DNA of 18,966 nucleotides from an uncultured Bacilli bacterium (GTDB lineage Bacteria; Bacillota_I; Bacilli_A; RF39; UBA660): positions 1 through 18,966 of the forward strand of contig CALVSV010000063.1 of NCBI GenBank assembly GCA_944359595.1. Reading direction: 5' to 3'. The notes below the pieces were generated by a model. It saw nothing but the letters and a program-made list of their open reading frames with translations, ran no database searches and was not told the origin of the DNA. Positions 7,037-16,779 of the stretch are shown piece by piece; position 1 is the first letter of the stretch; each line of letters opens with the position of its first letter. The translations under genes and the position numbers were made by a program.

Positions 7037-7062
7037 TCGACAAATTTTTACAATTTTCGACA
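7037..7062. promoter_or_regulatory. two Spo0A-box-like sites upstream of the comK homologue
   Basis: TTCGACA at 7056-7062 is the exact complement of the Spo0A box TGTCGAA, and GTCGACA at 7037-7043 matches it at 6 of 7 positions in the same orientation. Starts are 19 bp apart. No clear sigma-A hexamer pair was found in this intergenic region. Binding by Spo0A is inference and depends on the genome encoding it. Confidence 0.3.
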
Positions 7063-7126
7063 TTTTTTTATGTTATTTTTTAGGTGTAGGCAAATATTGT
7101 CTATATAGGGAAGGGGGTAATGTTTT

Positions 7127-7582
7127 TTGAATTATTATGAAATAAACGATAATACTTGTGCACTTGTGCCCGTTAGTGAGGAGAAAACTAAAGTATATGA
7201 ACTTGATAATACTTTTATTGTTGAACAAAATGTATTAAAAATATTAAATAACAGTTGTTTAAAATACGGTAGTTCATATGCGGGTAGGGCAGCTGCAACA
7301 AAATATGCAACCGGTTATACACATAAAGCACCAATATGTATTAATGAAAATAAAGTAACTATATTTTTTCCAACTAAATCACCAAGACTTAATACGTGTG
7401 CATGGATAAACTATAATAATATATATATTTATAGTAAACTTGATAAAAGATGTAGCGTTACATTTAAAAATAAAAAAACAATAGTTATTAACGTTAGTTA
7501 CTTAACGATTCAAAACCAAATGTTTAGATCTTCAAGATTAGAATACTACTTTAATAATGCTTTTCCACAGAGTTGTGGATAA
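7127..7582 (+). CDS. comK: ComK-family competence transcription factor homologue (short)
   Basis: ComK is the master activator of DNA-uptake genes in Bacillus and also exists in Listeria and Staphylococcus. This 151-aa protein shares the family's conserved core in order: YEINDNTCALVPV, the GSSYAGR motif (48-54), THKAPI (65-70), FFPT (80-83), CAWI (91-94) and SYLTIQNQMFRSSRLEYYF near the end. The last resembles the SYNSFENQVYRTAWLRTKF segment of B. subtilis ComK as I recall it. The start is a TTG with a good GGGGG ribosome-binding site 9 nt upstream; no in-frame ATG fits. It is about 40 residues shorter than the 192-aa B. subtilis protein and lacks the C-terminal part with the MecA-binding FMLYPK motif. 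It sits between dnaN and recF, an unusual place, and is flanked by terminators, so it is a separate transcription unit. Its final codons and stop lie in two DnaA boxes. Confidence 0.8.
   Translation: MNYYEINDNTCALVPVSEEKTKVYELDNTFIVEQNVLKILNNSCLKYGSSYAGRAAATKYATGYTHKAPICINENKVTIFFPTKSPRLNTCAWINYNNIYIYSKLDKRCSVTFKNKKTIVINVSYLTIQNQMFRSSRLEYYFNNAFPQSCG
7561..7582. promoter_or_regulatory. inverted pair of DnaA boxes at the comK stop codon
   Basis: TTTTCCACA (7561-7569) and TGTGGATAA (7574-7582, a perfect box on the minus strand) face each other across four bases. They encode the comK C-terminal residues FPQSCG and the TAA stop. This is a third, smaller DnaA-box cluster about 1.7 kb from the unwinding element. 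Confidence 0.7.
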
Positions 7583-7589
7583 CAAAAAT

Positions 7590-7625
7590 GAAAAAGTAAA
7601 AATTTTAATACTTTTTCTTTTTTTT
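7590..7625 (+). terminator. rho-independent terminator after comK
   Basis: GAAAAAGTA (7590-7598) pairs perfectly with TACTTTTTC (7609-7617) over a 10-nt loop and is followed by eight T residues. The 9-bp stem is A/T-rich. It separates comK from the recF-gyrB-gyrA unit. Confidence 0.7.
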
Positions 7626-7638
7626 AACAGTATTTTTG

Positions 7639-7647
7639 TGGTATAAT
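7639..7647 (+). promoter_or_regulatory. extended -10 promoter for recF-gyrB-gyrA
   Basis: TGGTATAAT is a perfect extended -10 element (TGN then TATAAT at 7642-7647), about 68 nt ahead of recF and just after a terminator. No good -35 is present at the usual distance, which is tolerated with an extended -10. Confidence 0.65.
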
Positions 7648-7714
7648 TGTATTGTGCGTATAGGTATACTAATATTATCATAAGGGTGGTTAAAATTTAT
7701 GAAAACGAGAAAAT

Positions 7715-10748
<3,034 letters not shown>

Positions 10749-10760
10749 GAGGTGTAATTG

Positions 10761-13211
10761 ATGGAACATGATAAATTAGAATCAAGAAATATTGTAGAAG
10801 AAATGGAAACTTCGTTTTTGGAATATTCGATGAGTGTTATTGTAGCTCGTGCACTTCCTGACTTAAGAGATGGATTAAAACCAGTGCATAGAAGAATATT
10901 ATACTCTATGTACGAAAGTGGATATACGCCAGATAAGCAGTATAGAAAAAGTGCGAAAACAGTAGGGGAAGTAATGGGTAATTATCACCCTCACGGAGAC
11001 TCTGCTATATACGAATCTATGGTAAGAATGGCTCAACCATTTAGCTATAGACATATGCTTATTGATGGTCATGGTAATTTTGGATCAATGGATGGTGATG
11101 GAGCTGCAGCAATGCGTTATACTGAAGCAAGATTATCAAAGATATCAATGGAAATGCTTAGAGACATAAATAAAAACACAGTTGACTTTGAAGCAAATTT
11201 TGATGGGACATCTAAAGAACCTACGGTACTTCCGTCGAGATTTCCTAATATATTAGTTAACGGTACTATGGGAATAGCTGTTGGTATGGCAACAAATATT
11301 CCACCACATAACTTAGGTGAAGTTATAGATGGGTGTGTTGCATATATTGAAAATGAGGATATTACAACAAATGAATTAATGCAGTATGTAAAAGGTCCTG
11401 ATTTTCCAACAGGAGCAATAATATTAGGTAATAGCGGTATAAGAAAAGCATATGAAACTGGTAAAGGAACAATTACTTTACGTGGTAAGGTTGAAATAGT
11501 AGAAAATCATGGTAAAAGTCAAATTATAATTACGGAATTACCTTATCAAGTAAATAAAAAAACATTTCAAGAACGAATTGGTGAACTTGTAAGAGATAAG
11601 GTTATTGATGGTATTTCTGATTTACATGAAGAAACTAATCTTGAAAATGGTATTAAAATAGTTGTTACTTTGAAAAAAGAAGCTAACGCTAACGTTGTGT
11701 TAAATAATTTATACAAACATACACAATTGCAAACAACATTTGGTATTACATTCTTAATGCTTGATGAAGGTCAACCAAAAACCTTGGGACTAAAAGATAT
11801 TATTTCAAAATATATTAATTTTCAACGAAGTGTAATTGTTAGAAGAACAAAGTTTGAACTTGATAAGGCTGAAAAAAGAGCACATATATTAGAGGGATTA
11901 AAAATAGCCCTAGATAATATTGATGAAGTAATTCAAATCATTAAAGAAAGTGAATCTGATATAGTTGCCAAAAATACATTAAAAGTAAAATATAATTTAG
12001 ATGATGTTCAATCAGAAGCAATTCTTGAAATGCGACTAAGAAGATTAACAGGATTAGAAAGAGAAAAAATAGAAAACGAAATAAAACAATTGTTGGAACT
12101 TATCGCAAATTTAAAATCAATATTAGCAGATGATAATAAAGTTTTAAATATTATAAAAGAAGAATTATTAGATATTAAAAACAAATATGCAGACGAGAGA
12201 AGAACACATATTGATATGACTGCAATAGAATATATTGAGGATGAATCATTAATACCTGTTGAAGATGTTATTATAACTTTAACAGATAATGGATACATTA
12301 AAAGAGTAAGTACTGATACTTATAAAACACAACATAGAGGTGGTGTCGGTATAAAGGGTATGAGTACTAACGATGAAGATAATGTAAAATATCTTTCTTC
12401 AGCGACGACGCATGATCATATATTATTCTTTACAAACAAAGGTAGGGTTTATCGTATGAAAGGATATGAAATTCCTGAATACAGTAGACAATCTAAAGGG
12501 TTACCAATAGTTAATTTGCTACCACTTGATAAAGATGAAAATATTAATAGTATATTGTCTGTAGCAAAACATAGTGAATATAAATATTTATTATTTGTAA
12601 CAAAATACGGAATTGTAAAAAGAACTAGCGTCGAAGAATTTTCTAATATAAGAAATAATGGAAAAATAGCAATTACTTTAAAAGAAAATGATGAACTTAT
12701 TGGTGTTAAAAAAACTACAGGAGAAAATTATATTTTAATTGGTTCTAATAAAGGAAGAATGATTCGCTTTAAAGAAAGTGAAATTAGAGTAATGGGAAGA
12801 AGTGCAAGTGGGGTAAGAGGAATAAATCTTCCAGACGACGCAATATGTGTTGGTGGAGAAATTTCAAACAACACTGATGAAGTATTAATTGTTACTGAAA
12901 ATGGATATGGTAAGCGTACTAATGTTGATGAATTTAGAGAAACAAAAAGAGGAAGTAAAGGTGTTAAATCACTTAACATTACTGAAAAAAATGGTACAAT
13001 AGTTGATTTTAAAACAGTAACAGATAACGAAGATTTAATGATTGTTACTAATAACGGTATGATGATTAGATTAGATATAAATAATATTTCTACAATGGGT
13101 AGAGCAACACAAGGTGTTAAACTTATTAATCTTAAAGAGGGTCAAAAAGTTTCAACTATTACTATTGTAACATCTGAAAACAATAATGAAGAAATTAAAC
13201 AAGAAGAGTAA
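10761..13211 (+). CDS. gyrA: DNA gyrase subunit A
   Basis: GyrA cuts and rejoins DNA during supercoiling. The 816-aa protein starts at the ATG at 10761, 6 nt after an AGGAGGTG ribosome-binding site that overlaps the gyrB stop; a TTG just before it is too close. The catalytic Tyr is Y120 (AAMRYTEAR). The quinolone-determining region reads [14 protein letters not shown]: it has the Ser equivalent to E. coli Ser83 and Glu at the Asp87 position, the usual sensitive state in Gram-positives. The C-terminal beta-pinwheel carries a variant GyrA box, QHRGGVG (524-530), against the usual QRRGGRG type. Later blades contain NGYIKR, NKGRVYR and NGYGKR repeats. The tail is acidic ([10 protein letters not shown]). 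It is the last gene of the recF-gyrB-gyrA unit. Confidence 0.98.
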   Translation: MEHDKLESRNIVEEMETSFLEYSMSVIVARALPDLRDGLKPVHRRILYSMYESGYTPDKQYRKSAKTVGEVMGNYHPHGDSAIYESMVRMAQPFSYRHMLIDGHGNFGSMDGDGAAAMRYTEARLSKISMEMLRDINKNTVDFEANFDGTSKEPTVLPSRFPNILVNGTMGIAVGMATNIPPHNLGEVIDGCVAYIENEDITTNELMQYVKGPDFPTGAIILGNSGIRKAYETGKGTITLRGKVEIVENHGKSQIIITELPYQVNKKTFQERIGELVRDKVIDGISDLHEETNLENGIKIVVTLKKEANANVVLNNLYKHTQLQTTFGITFLMLDEGQPKTLGLKDIISKYINFQRSVIVRRTKFELDKAEKRAHILEGLKIALDNIDEVIQIIKESESDIVAKNTLKVKYNLDDVQSEAILEMRLRRLTGLEREKIENEIKQLLELIANLKSILADDNKVLNIIKEELLDIKNKYADERRTHIDMTAIEYIEDESLIPVEDVIITLTDNGYIKRVSTDTYKTQHRGGVGIKGMSTNDEDNVKYLSSATTHDHILFFTNKGRVYRMKGYEIPEYSRQSKGLPIVNLLPLDKDENINSILSVAKHSEYKYLLFVTKYGIVKRTSVEEFSNIRNNGKIAITLKENDELIGVKKTTGENYILIGSNKGRMIRFKESEIRVMGRSASGVRGINLPDDAICVGGEISNNTDEVLIVTENGYGKRTNVDEFRETKRGSKGVKSLNITEKNGTIVDFKTVTDNEDLMIVTNNGMMIRLDINNISTMGRATQGVKLINLKEGQKVSTITIVTSENNNEEIKQEE

Positions 13212-13237
13212 GCATATAAAGCATGCTTGCTTTTCTT
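13210..13237 (+). terminator. possible weak terminator after gyrA
   Basis: AAGCAT (13210-13215) pairs with ATGCTT (13223-13228) over a short loop and is followed by a broken T tract. An alternative palindrome AAGCATGCTT lies at 13219-13228. The structure is modest and may only attenuate. Confidence 0.4.
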
Positions 13238-13238
13238 A

Positions 13239-13254
13239 TGTTCCACGTGAAACA
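13239..13254. promoter_or_regulatory. parS: parS site 1
   Basis: TGTTCCACGTGAAACA matches the bacterial parS consensus TGTTNCACGTGAAACA. It is the ParB (Spo0J) loading site used for origin segregation. Confidence 0.9.
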
Positions 13255-13576
13255 TAAATTTTACAATTAAGCAAATATTGTATATTATAAACGCTAAAAG
13301 TTTTGTATATCAACCGATAGTTGAGTTGGTTGATTTTGGGATTTCAGTTATTTTTTATGGTTAAAATATAATTCCTATATAATATATAGTTATTAAATGC
13401 AATCAAACTCATTAACTTAAATATGTATAACAAAAATAATTTTTATCAGCGTAACATATGTGCTTTATAAAAAAAATAAAAATAATTTTTGTAAAATTTT
13501 TTTGTTGTTGCTGATTTATATTTTTTTAAATTGTTTTTGTGTCAATGTTTTGAATAAAATTTTTGAATATGTCTTA
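13239..13576. repeat. parS-containing tandem repeat, unit 1 (338 bp)
   Basis: The unit begins with a parS site and a shared TTTTACAATT block, then carries a hairpin at 13309-13334 (ATCAACCGA / TTGGTTGAT around TAGTTGAG). It continues with a block containing two TATAAT-like words (13367-13372 and 13378-13383) and a long A/T-rich tail with TTGTTGTTGCTGATTTAT. No ORF of note, no tRNA and no transposase are present. It is nearly identical to unit 2 in its second half. Confidence 0.85.
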
Positions 13577-13592
13577 TGTTCCACGTGAAACA
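13577..13592. promoter_or_regulatory. parS: parS site 2
   Basis: TGTTCCACGTGAAACA, identical to site 1 and 338 bp from it. Confidence 0.9.
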
Positions 13593-13916
13593 TTAATTTT
13601 ACAATTTGATGTATATTTTCGAGATAAATACTAAAAAAAAAGGCATATCAACCAATAGTTGAGTTGGTTGATATTGAGATCTCTGTTATTTTTTTGTATG
13701 GTCAAAGTATAATTCCTATATAATATATAGTTATAAAATGCAATCAAACTCATTAACTTAAATATGTATGACAAAAATAATTTTTATCAGTGTAGCATAC
13801 GTGTTTTATAAAAAAATAAAAATAATTTTTGTAAAATTTTTTGTTGTTGCTGATTTATATTTTTTTAAATTGTTTTTAAATTAATATTTTAAGCATAAAT
13901 TTTTGAATATATCCTA
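13577..13916. repeat. parS-containing tandem repeat, unit 2 (340 bp)
   Basis: It has the same order of elements as unit 1: parS, ATTTTACAATT, hairpin, TATAAT-like block, A/T-rich tail. The hairpin here is the best of the three: ATATCAACCAA (13645-13655) pairs perfectly over 11 bp with TTGGTTGATAT (13664-13674) around the invariant TAGTTGAG. The stretch between parS and hairpin has diverged more than the rest. No gene is seen in it. Confidence 0.85.
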
Positions 13917-13932
13917 CGTTTCACGTGAAACA
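13917..13932. promoter_or_regulatory. parS: parS site 3 (one edge mismatch)
   Basis: CGTTTCACGTGAAACA is a parS core with the first base C instead of T. It lies 340 bp after site 2. Confidence 0.85.
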
Positions 13933-14191
13933 TAAATTTTACAATTAAGCAATTATTGTGTGCTATCAACGTCAAAAGTTTTGTATATCAACCAATAGTT
14001 GAGTCAGTTGATATCAAGATTTCAAATATTTTTTACACTGTTTTGGTAGGACAATATTATAATATATAGTGACAAGTATAATTTAAATTATTAAAGTGGG
14101 GGGGAGAATAACAAAACAGTTTTTTTGATAAAATAGTATATGTGTTTTATCAAATTGTTTTATTTCAATTTAATATTTTAAATACATTTTA
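13917..14191. repeat. parS-containing tandem repeat, unit 3 (275 bp, diverged)
   Basis: This unit keeps the parS, the TTTTACAATTAAGCAA block and the hairpin (13985-14014, stem reduced to 8 bp by changes on the 3' side but loop TAGTTGAG unchanged). It then diverges and lacks roughly 60 bp of the A/T-rich tail (the TTGTTGTTGCTG part) relative to units 1 and 2. It has gained a G7 run (14098-14104) and an inverted repeat CTGTTTTG / CAAAACAG (14038-14045, 14112-14119) followed by T7. Confidence 0.75.
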
Positions 14192-14207
14192 TGTTTCACG
14201 TGAAACA
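14192..14207. promoter_or_regulatory. parS: parS site 4 (perfect palindrome)
   Basis: TGTTTCACGTGAAACA is the fully palindromic parS form. It closes the array 275 bp after site 3 and lies just upstream of the SRP RNA promoter. Confidence 0.92.
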
Positions 14208-14233
14208 TTGTTGTGTTTTTTTAAATAATACTA

Positions 14234-14262
14234 TTGAAATAATCAATGGTATATAATATAAT
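14234..14262 (+). promoter_or_regulatory. sigma-A promoter of the SRP RNA gene
   Basis: TTGAAA (14234-14239), a 17-nt spacer and TATAAT (14257-14262) place the start site at about 14269. That is exactly where the SRP RNA stem begins. Confidence 0.8.
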
Positions 14263-14268
14263 ACTATT

Positions 14269-14342
14269 GCGCAACAAATATGTTGGAACCAGGTCAGAGT
14301 TGGAAGACAGCAGCCTTAACAATCTCTATTTGTGTGCGCTTT
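14269..14342 (+). ncRNA. ffs: signal recognition particle RNA (4.5S-like, compact)
   Basis: The conserved SRP domain IV is present: CCAGGTCAG, a GTT-GGAA-GAC tetraloop stem, then ACAGCAGCC (about 14289-14314). These give the symmetric CAGA/AGCA internal loop that binds the Ffh M domain. The outer ends pair well: GCGCA-ACAAATA (14269-14280) with TATTTGT-G-TGCGC (14327-14339), with one bulged G. Four T residues follow, suggesting termination there. The RNA would be only about 72 nt, a minimal hairpin without the Alu domain of the 6S-type B. subtilis scRNA. It neighbours tadA and dnaX, as scr does in B. subtilis. Confidence 0.9.
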
Positions 14343-14361
14343 TAATTTGTGGGTGAAAAAA

Positions 14362-14787
14362 ATGAGTGTATATTATAATGAGTTAATTAGATTATCTTGT
14401 AAGGCGGCAAATAATAACTGTGTCCCAGTTAGTGCAATGATTATATATAAAGATAAAATAATATCAAAAGCATATAATTTAAGAGATAAAACAAATAATG
14501 TTTTAGATCATGCAGAGGTTATAGCGATTAAAAAAGCAGCTAAAAGATTGAAAACATGGAATTTATCTGAATGTGAATTGTATGTGACAATGAAACCGTG
14601 TAATATGTGTACTTCTATTATAAATGAAGCGCGAATAAAAAAAATACACTACGTTTTAGAAAATAAAAAGTATGAAAATATAAAAATCAATGATAATGAT
14701 AGAATAGAATATATAATTGAAGAAGATGAAAATGATGATTATAAAAATATACTGAAAGATTTTTTTAAAAATTTGAGAAAAAAATAA
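14362..14787 (+). CDS. tadA: tRNA-specific adenosine deaminase TadA
   Basis: TadA deaminates adenosine 34 of tRNA-Arg(ACG) to inosine for wobble decoding. The 141-aa protein has the zinc-dependent deaminase motifs: DHAE with zinc ligand His50 and catalytic Glu52, and KPCNMC with Cys80 and Cys83. The family pattern normally reads EPCxMC; Lys here replaces the first Glu. I place the start at the ATG at 14362, after GGGTG. An upstream in-frame start at 14332 would begin inside the SRP RNA. The C-terminal tail is acidic and then basic (EEDENDDYKNILKDFFKNLRKK), as in many TadA proteins, which favours TadA over guanine or cytidine deaminase. Location next to SRP RNA and dnaX also supports this. Confidence 0.9.
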   Translation: MSVYYNELIRLSCKAANNNCVPVSAMIIYKDKIISKAYNLRDKTNNVLDHAEVIAIKKAAKRLKTWNLSECELYVTMKPCNMCTSIINEARIKKIHYVLENKKYENIKINDNDRIEYIIEEDENDDYKNILKDFFKNLRKK

Positions 14788-14794
14788 TTAATTA

Positions 14795-14824
14795 TTGAAT
14801 TTGATTTATATAAAATGTTATAAT
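14795..14824 (+). promoter_or_regulatory. predicted promoter for the dnaX operon
   Basis: TTGAAT (14795-14800) lies 18 nt before TATAAT (14819-14824). The -10 is extended (TGTTATAAT). It sits in the tadA-dnaX gap, 30 nt before the dnaX ATG. Confidence 0.65.
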
Positions 14825-14853
14825 CAATGTATCGATTTGTGAGGTGGAAAATG

Positions 14854-16449
14854 ATGTATAAAGCTTTGTATAGAAAATATAGACCAAAAAGTTTTGATGA
14901 AATATATGGGCAAGATGTTATAAAAAAAACTATTATAAACGAAATAAAAAATAATAAAATATCTCATGCTTACTTATTTTGTGGTCCTAGAGGTACTGGT
15001 AAAACAAGTGTTGCAAAACTTGTGGCAAAACTTATAAATTGTGAAAATTCTAAAAATGGTGTTGCGTGTAATGAATGCGAATCATGCAAACAAATAAATA
15101 ATAATTCAAACTTAGATATAATTGAGATTGATGCTGCATCAAATAATGGAGTGGATGAAATAAGAGAATTAAAGGATAAAGTAAAGTTTTTGCCAACAAT
15201 TTCAAAATATAAAGTATATATTATTGATGAAGTCCATATGTTATCGACAGGTGCTTTTAATGCACTTTTAAAAACATTGGAAGAACCACCTAAACACGTG
15301 GTATTTATTTTAGCAACAACAGAAGTTAATAAAATACCAATAACAATAATTTCTAGATGTCAAAGATTTGATTTTAAAAAAATTAGTTCTGAAAATATAT
15401 ATAATAGGCTAAAATATATTGTTAATGAAGAAAATATTAATATCACTGATGATGCTATTAAAGAAATAAGTATTTTATCTGATGGTGGATTACGTGATGC
15501 AATTGGACTATTAGATAAACTTGTATCTTACTCTGATGCAAAAATAACCGATGAAGACGTACATGCGGTGAACTATACCGTTACAAAAAAAGATATAAAA
15601 GAGTTACTAGAAGATATTAATAATAATAAAATTAATGAATACATATTAAAGATTAATGACTTAGATGATAAAGGTAAAGATTTAAATAAACTAATAGATG
15701 AAATTATAATATATTTAAGAGATGAATTATTATATAACAATAACAATTTTATGAAACCGGATAAAATAATAGAATTTATTAATTATTTTAATGATTTGTC
15801 AAATAAAATTAAAAACTCTAAATATCCGAAAATACTTTTGGAAACCGTCGTTTTTTCGTTAAATAAAACTACAAATTCAGATGTTGTAGTAAATATGAGT
15901 AGTAGTAACGATGTGATAAAAAAAGTTTCTAAACAAAGTAATAAAAAAACTGAAGAAGTTGAAGAAGCTAGAAAAATAAATAATTTTAAAGAACTTAAAG
16001 AATTAAGAATAAATAATACGTTTGCTAAAGCTAATAAAGGAGAACTTAATAAATTAAAAACAATGTGGCATAAAGTGCATGAATATTCTATTGATAATGT
16101 ATATGGTGTTGCTTCCGGTATGCTAATTGATGCTGAAATAGTAATGGCTTCAAAAAATAATATACTTGTAACATTTCCATATGAGTCAATGGCAGAAAGG
16201 GCAAATAATATAGTATATTTAATAGAATTTGTTTTAGAAAAATCATTTGATAATGATTATAAATTTATCGCTATATCAAATAGTGAATGGGATAAATTAA
16301 AAAAAGAATATATAAAAAATATTAAAAATGGTGTACAATATAAATATATAAATGAAATTGTTTCATATGATGATATTTTGAATAGTGAAAATACTATTAT
16401 TAATGATTCAATTGAATTGTTTGGCAGTGAATTGCTACAAATTGTATAA
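14854..16449 (+). CDS. dnaX: DNA polymerase III subunits gamma and tau
   Basis: DnaX forms the clamp-loader ATPase. The 531-aa protein starts MYKALYRKYRPKSFDEIYGQ; I chose the second of two adjacent ATGs, 7 nt from GAGGTG. Domains: AAA+ with Walker A GPRGTGKTS (44-52), a zinc module with Cys63, 72, 75 and 78, Walker B region YIIDEVHML (122-130), SRC arginine finger (167-169) and the sensor LSDGGLRDAI; an alpha-helical collar to about residue 350; a polar Lys/Ser/Glu linker; and a C-terminal domain (about 385-531) like tau. A run of seven A (15918-15924) in frame as A AAA AAA lies at the collar-linker junction. A -1 shift there would end two codons later, giving a 359-aa gamma-like form. It heads dnaX-ybaB-recR. 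Confidence 0.96.
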   Translation: MYKALYRKYRPKSFDEIYGQDVIKKTIINEIKNNKISHAYLFCGPRGTGKTSVAKLVAKLINCENSKNGVACNECESCKQINNNSNLDIIEIDAASNNGVDEIRELKDKVKFLPTISKYKVYIIDEVHMLSTGAFNALLKTLEEPPKHVVFILATTEVNKIPITIISRCQRFDFKKISSENIYNRLKYIVNEENINITDDAIKEISILSDGGLRDAIGLLDKLVSYSDAKITDEDVHAVNYTVTKKDIKELLEDINNNKINEYILKINDLDDKGKDLNKLIDEIIIYLRDELLYNNNNFMKPDKIIEFINYFNDLSNKIKNSKYPKILLETVVFSLNKTTNSDVVVNMSSSNDVIKKVSKQSNKKTEEVEEARKINNFKELKELRINNTFAKANKGELNKLKTMWHKVHEYSIDNVYGVASGMLIDAEIVMASKNNILVTFPYESMAERANNIVYLIEFVLEKSFDNDYKFIAISNSEWDKLKKEYIKNIKNGVQYKYINEIVSYDDILNSENTIINDSIELFGSELLQIV

Positions 16450-16450
16450 T
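16421..16450 (+). promoter_or_regulatory. possible internal promoter for ybaB-recR
   Basis: TTGGCA (16421-16426), an 18-nt spacer and TATAAT (16445-16450) lie at the 3' end of dnaX. It could supply ybaB and recR independently of dnaX. Confidence 0.4.
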
Positions 16451-16470
16451 ATAGAAAGAGGATGATATAG

Positions 16471-16770
16471 ATGAATATGCAAGCAATAATGAAACAAGCA
16501 CAAAAAATGCAAAAAGATATGATTAAAGATCAAGAAGAGATTCAAAATATGATATTTGAAGAAGAAAATTCTCAAGTATATGTTAAGGGAAATGGAAAAA
16601 AAGAAATACTTGAAATAAAATTCAAAGATATGGATAGTTTAGATAAAGATGATTTAGAAATGTTAAGCGATAGCTTAGTAGTAGTTATTAATAAATTTAT
16701 TGATAATGTTGATAAAGAAACTGAAAAGAAAATGTCAAAATATGGTAACGGATTAAACGGATTATTTTAG
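16471..16770 (+). CDS. ybaB: YbaB/EbfC family nucleoid-associated protein
   Basis: YbaB/EbfC proteins are small dimeric DNA-binding proteins almost always encoded between dnaX and recR, as here. The 99-aa sequence fits: an N-terminal Met/Gln/Lys-rich helix (MNMQAIMKQAQKMQKDM), a central beta region with VYVKGNGKKEILEIKF matching the usual V.G.g.v..i.i pattern, and a C-terminal helix before the MSKYGNGLNGLF tail (family: M..LTgGL.lPGLF). AGAGGA lies about 10 nt before the ATG. The function in this organism is inferred from the family; its exact role is not well defined anywhere. Confidence 0.92.
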   Translation: MNMQAIMKQAQKMQKDMIKDQEEIQNMIFEEENSQVYVKGNGKKEILEIKFKDMDSLDKDDLEMLSDSLVVVINKFIDNVDKETEKKMSKYGNGLNGLF

Positions 16771-16779
16771 GAGTAATAT

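Noticed and set aside
7018..7126. ComK-box (AAAA-N5-TTTT) autoregulatory site upstream of comK
   Set aside because: No AAAA run with a TTTT at the required spacing is present there.
10980..11030. Quinolone-resistance allele in gyrA
   Set aside because: The region reads [14 protein letters not shown] with Ser and Glu at the key sites, the normal sensitive state in Gram-positive GyrA.
14140..14181. Tiny ORF MCFIKLFYFNLIF in repeat unit 3
   Set aside because: The G-rich run upstream is about 35 nt away, the frame is absent in units 1 and 2, and the length is expected by chance.
13239..14207. CRISPR array or insertion sequence
   Set aside because: The repeats are about 340 bp and near-contiguous, with no short repeat-spacer pattern, no cas genes, no transposase frame and no terminal inverted repeats. 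parS-bearing tandem repeats explain the pattern.
14332..14361. Longer tadA start overlapping the SRP RNA
   Set aside because: It would add ten residues encoded by the RNA stem and terminator region. The ATG at 14362 has its own ribosome-binding site and fits the family start.
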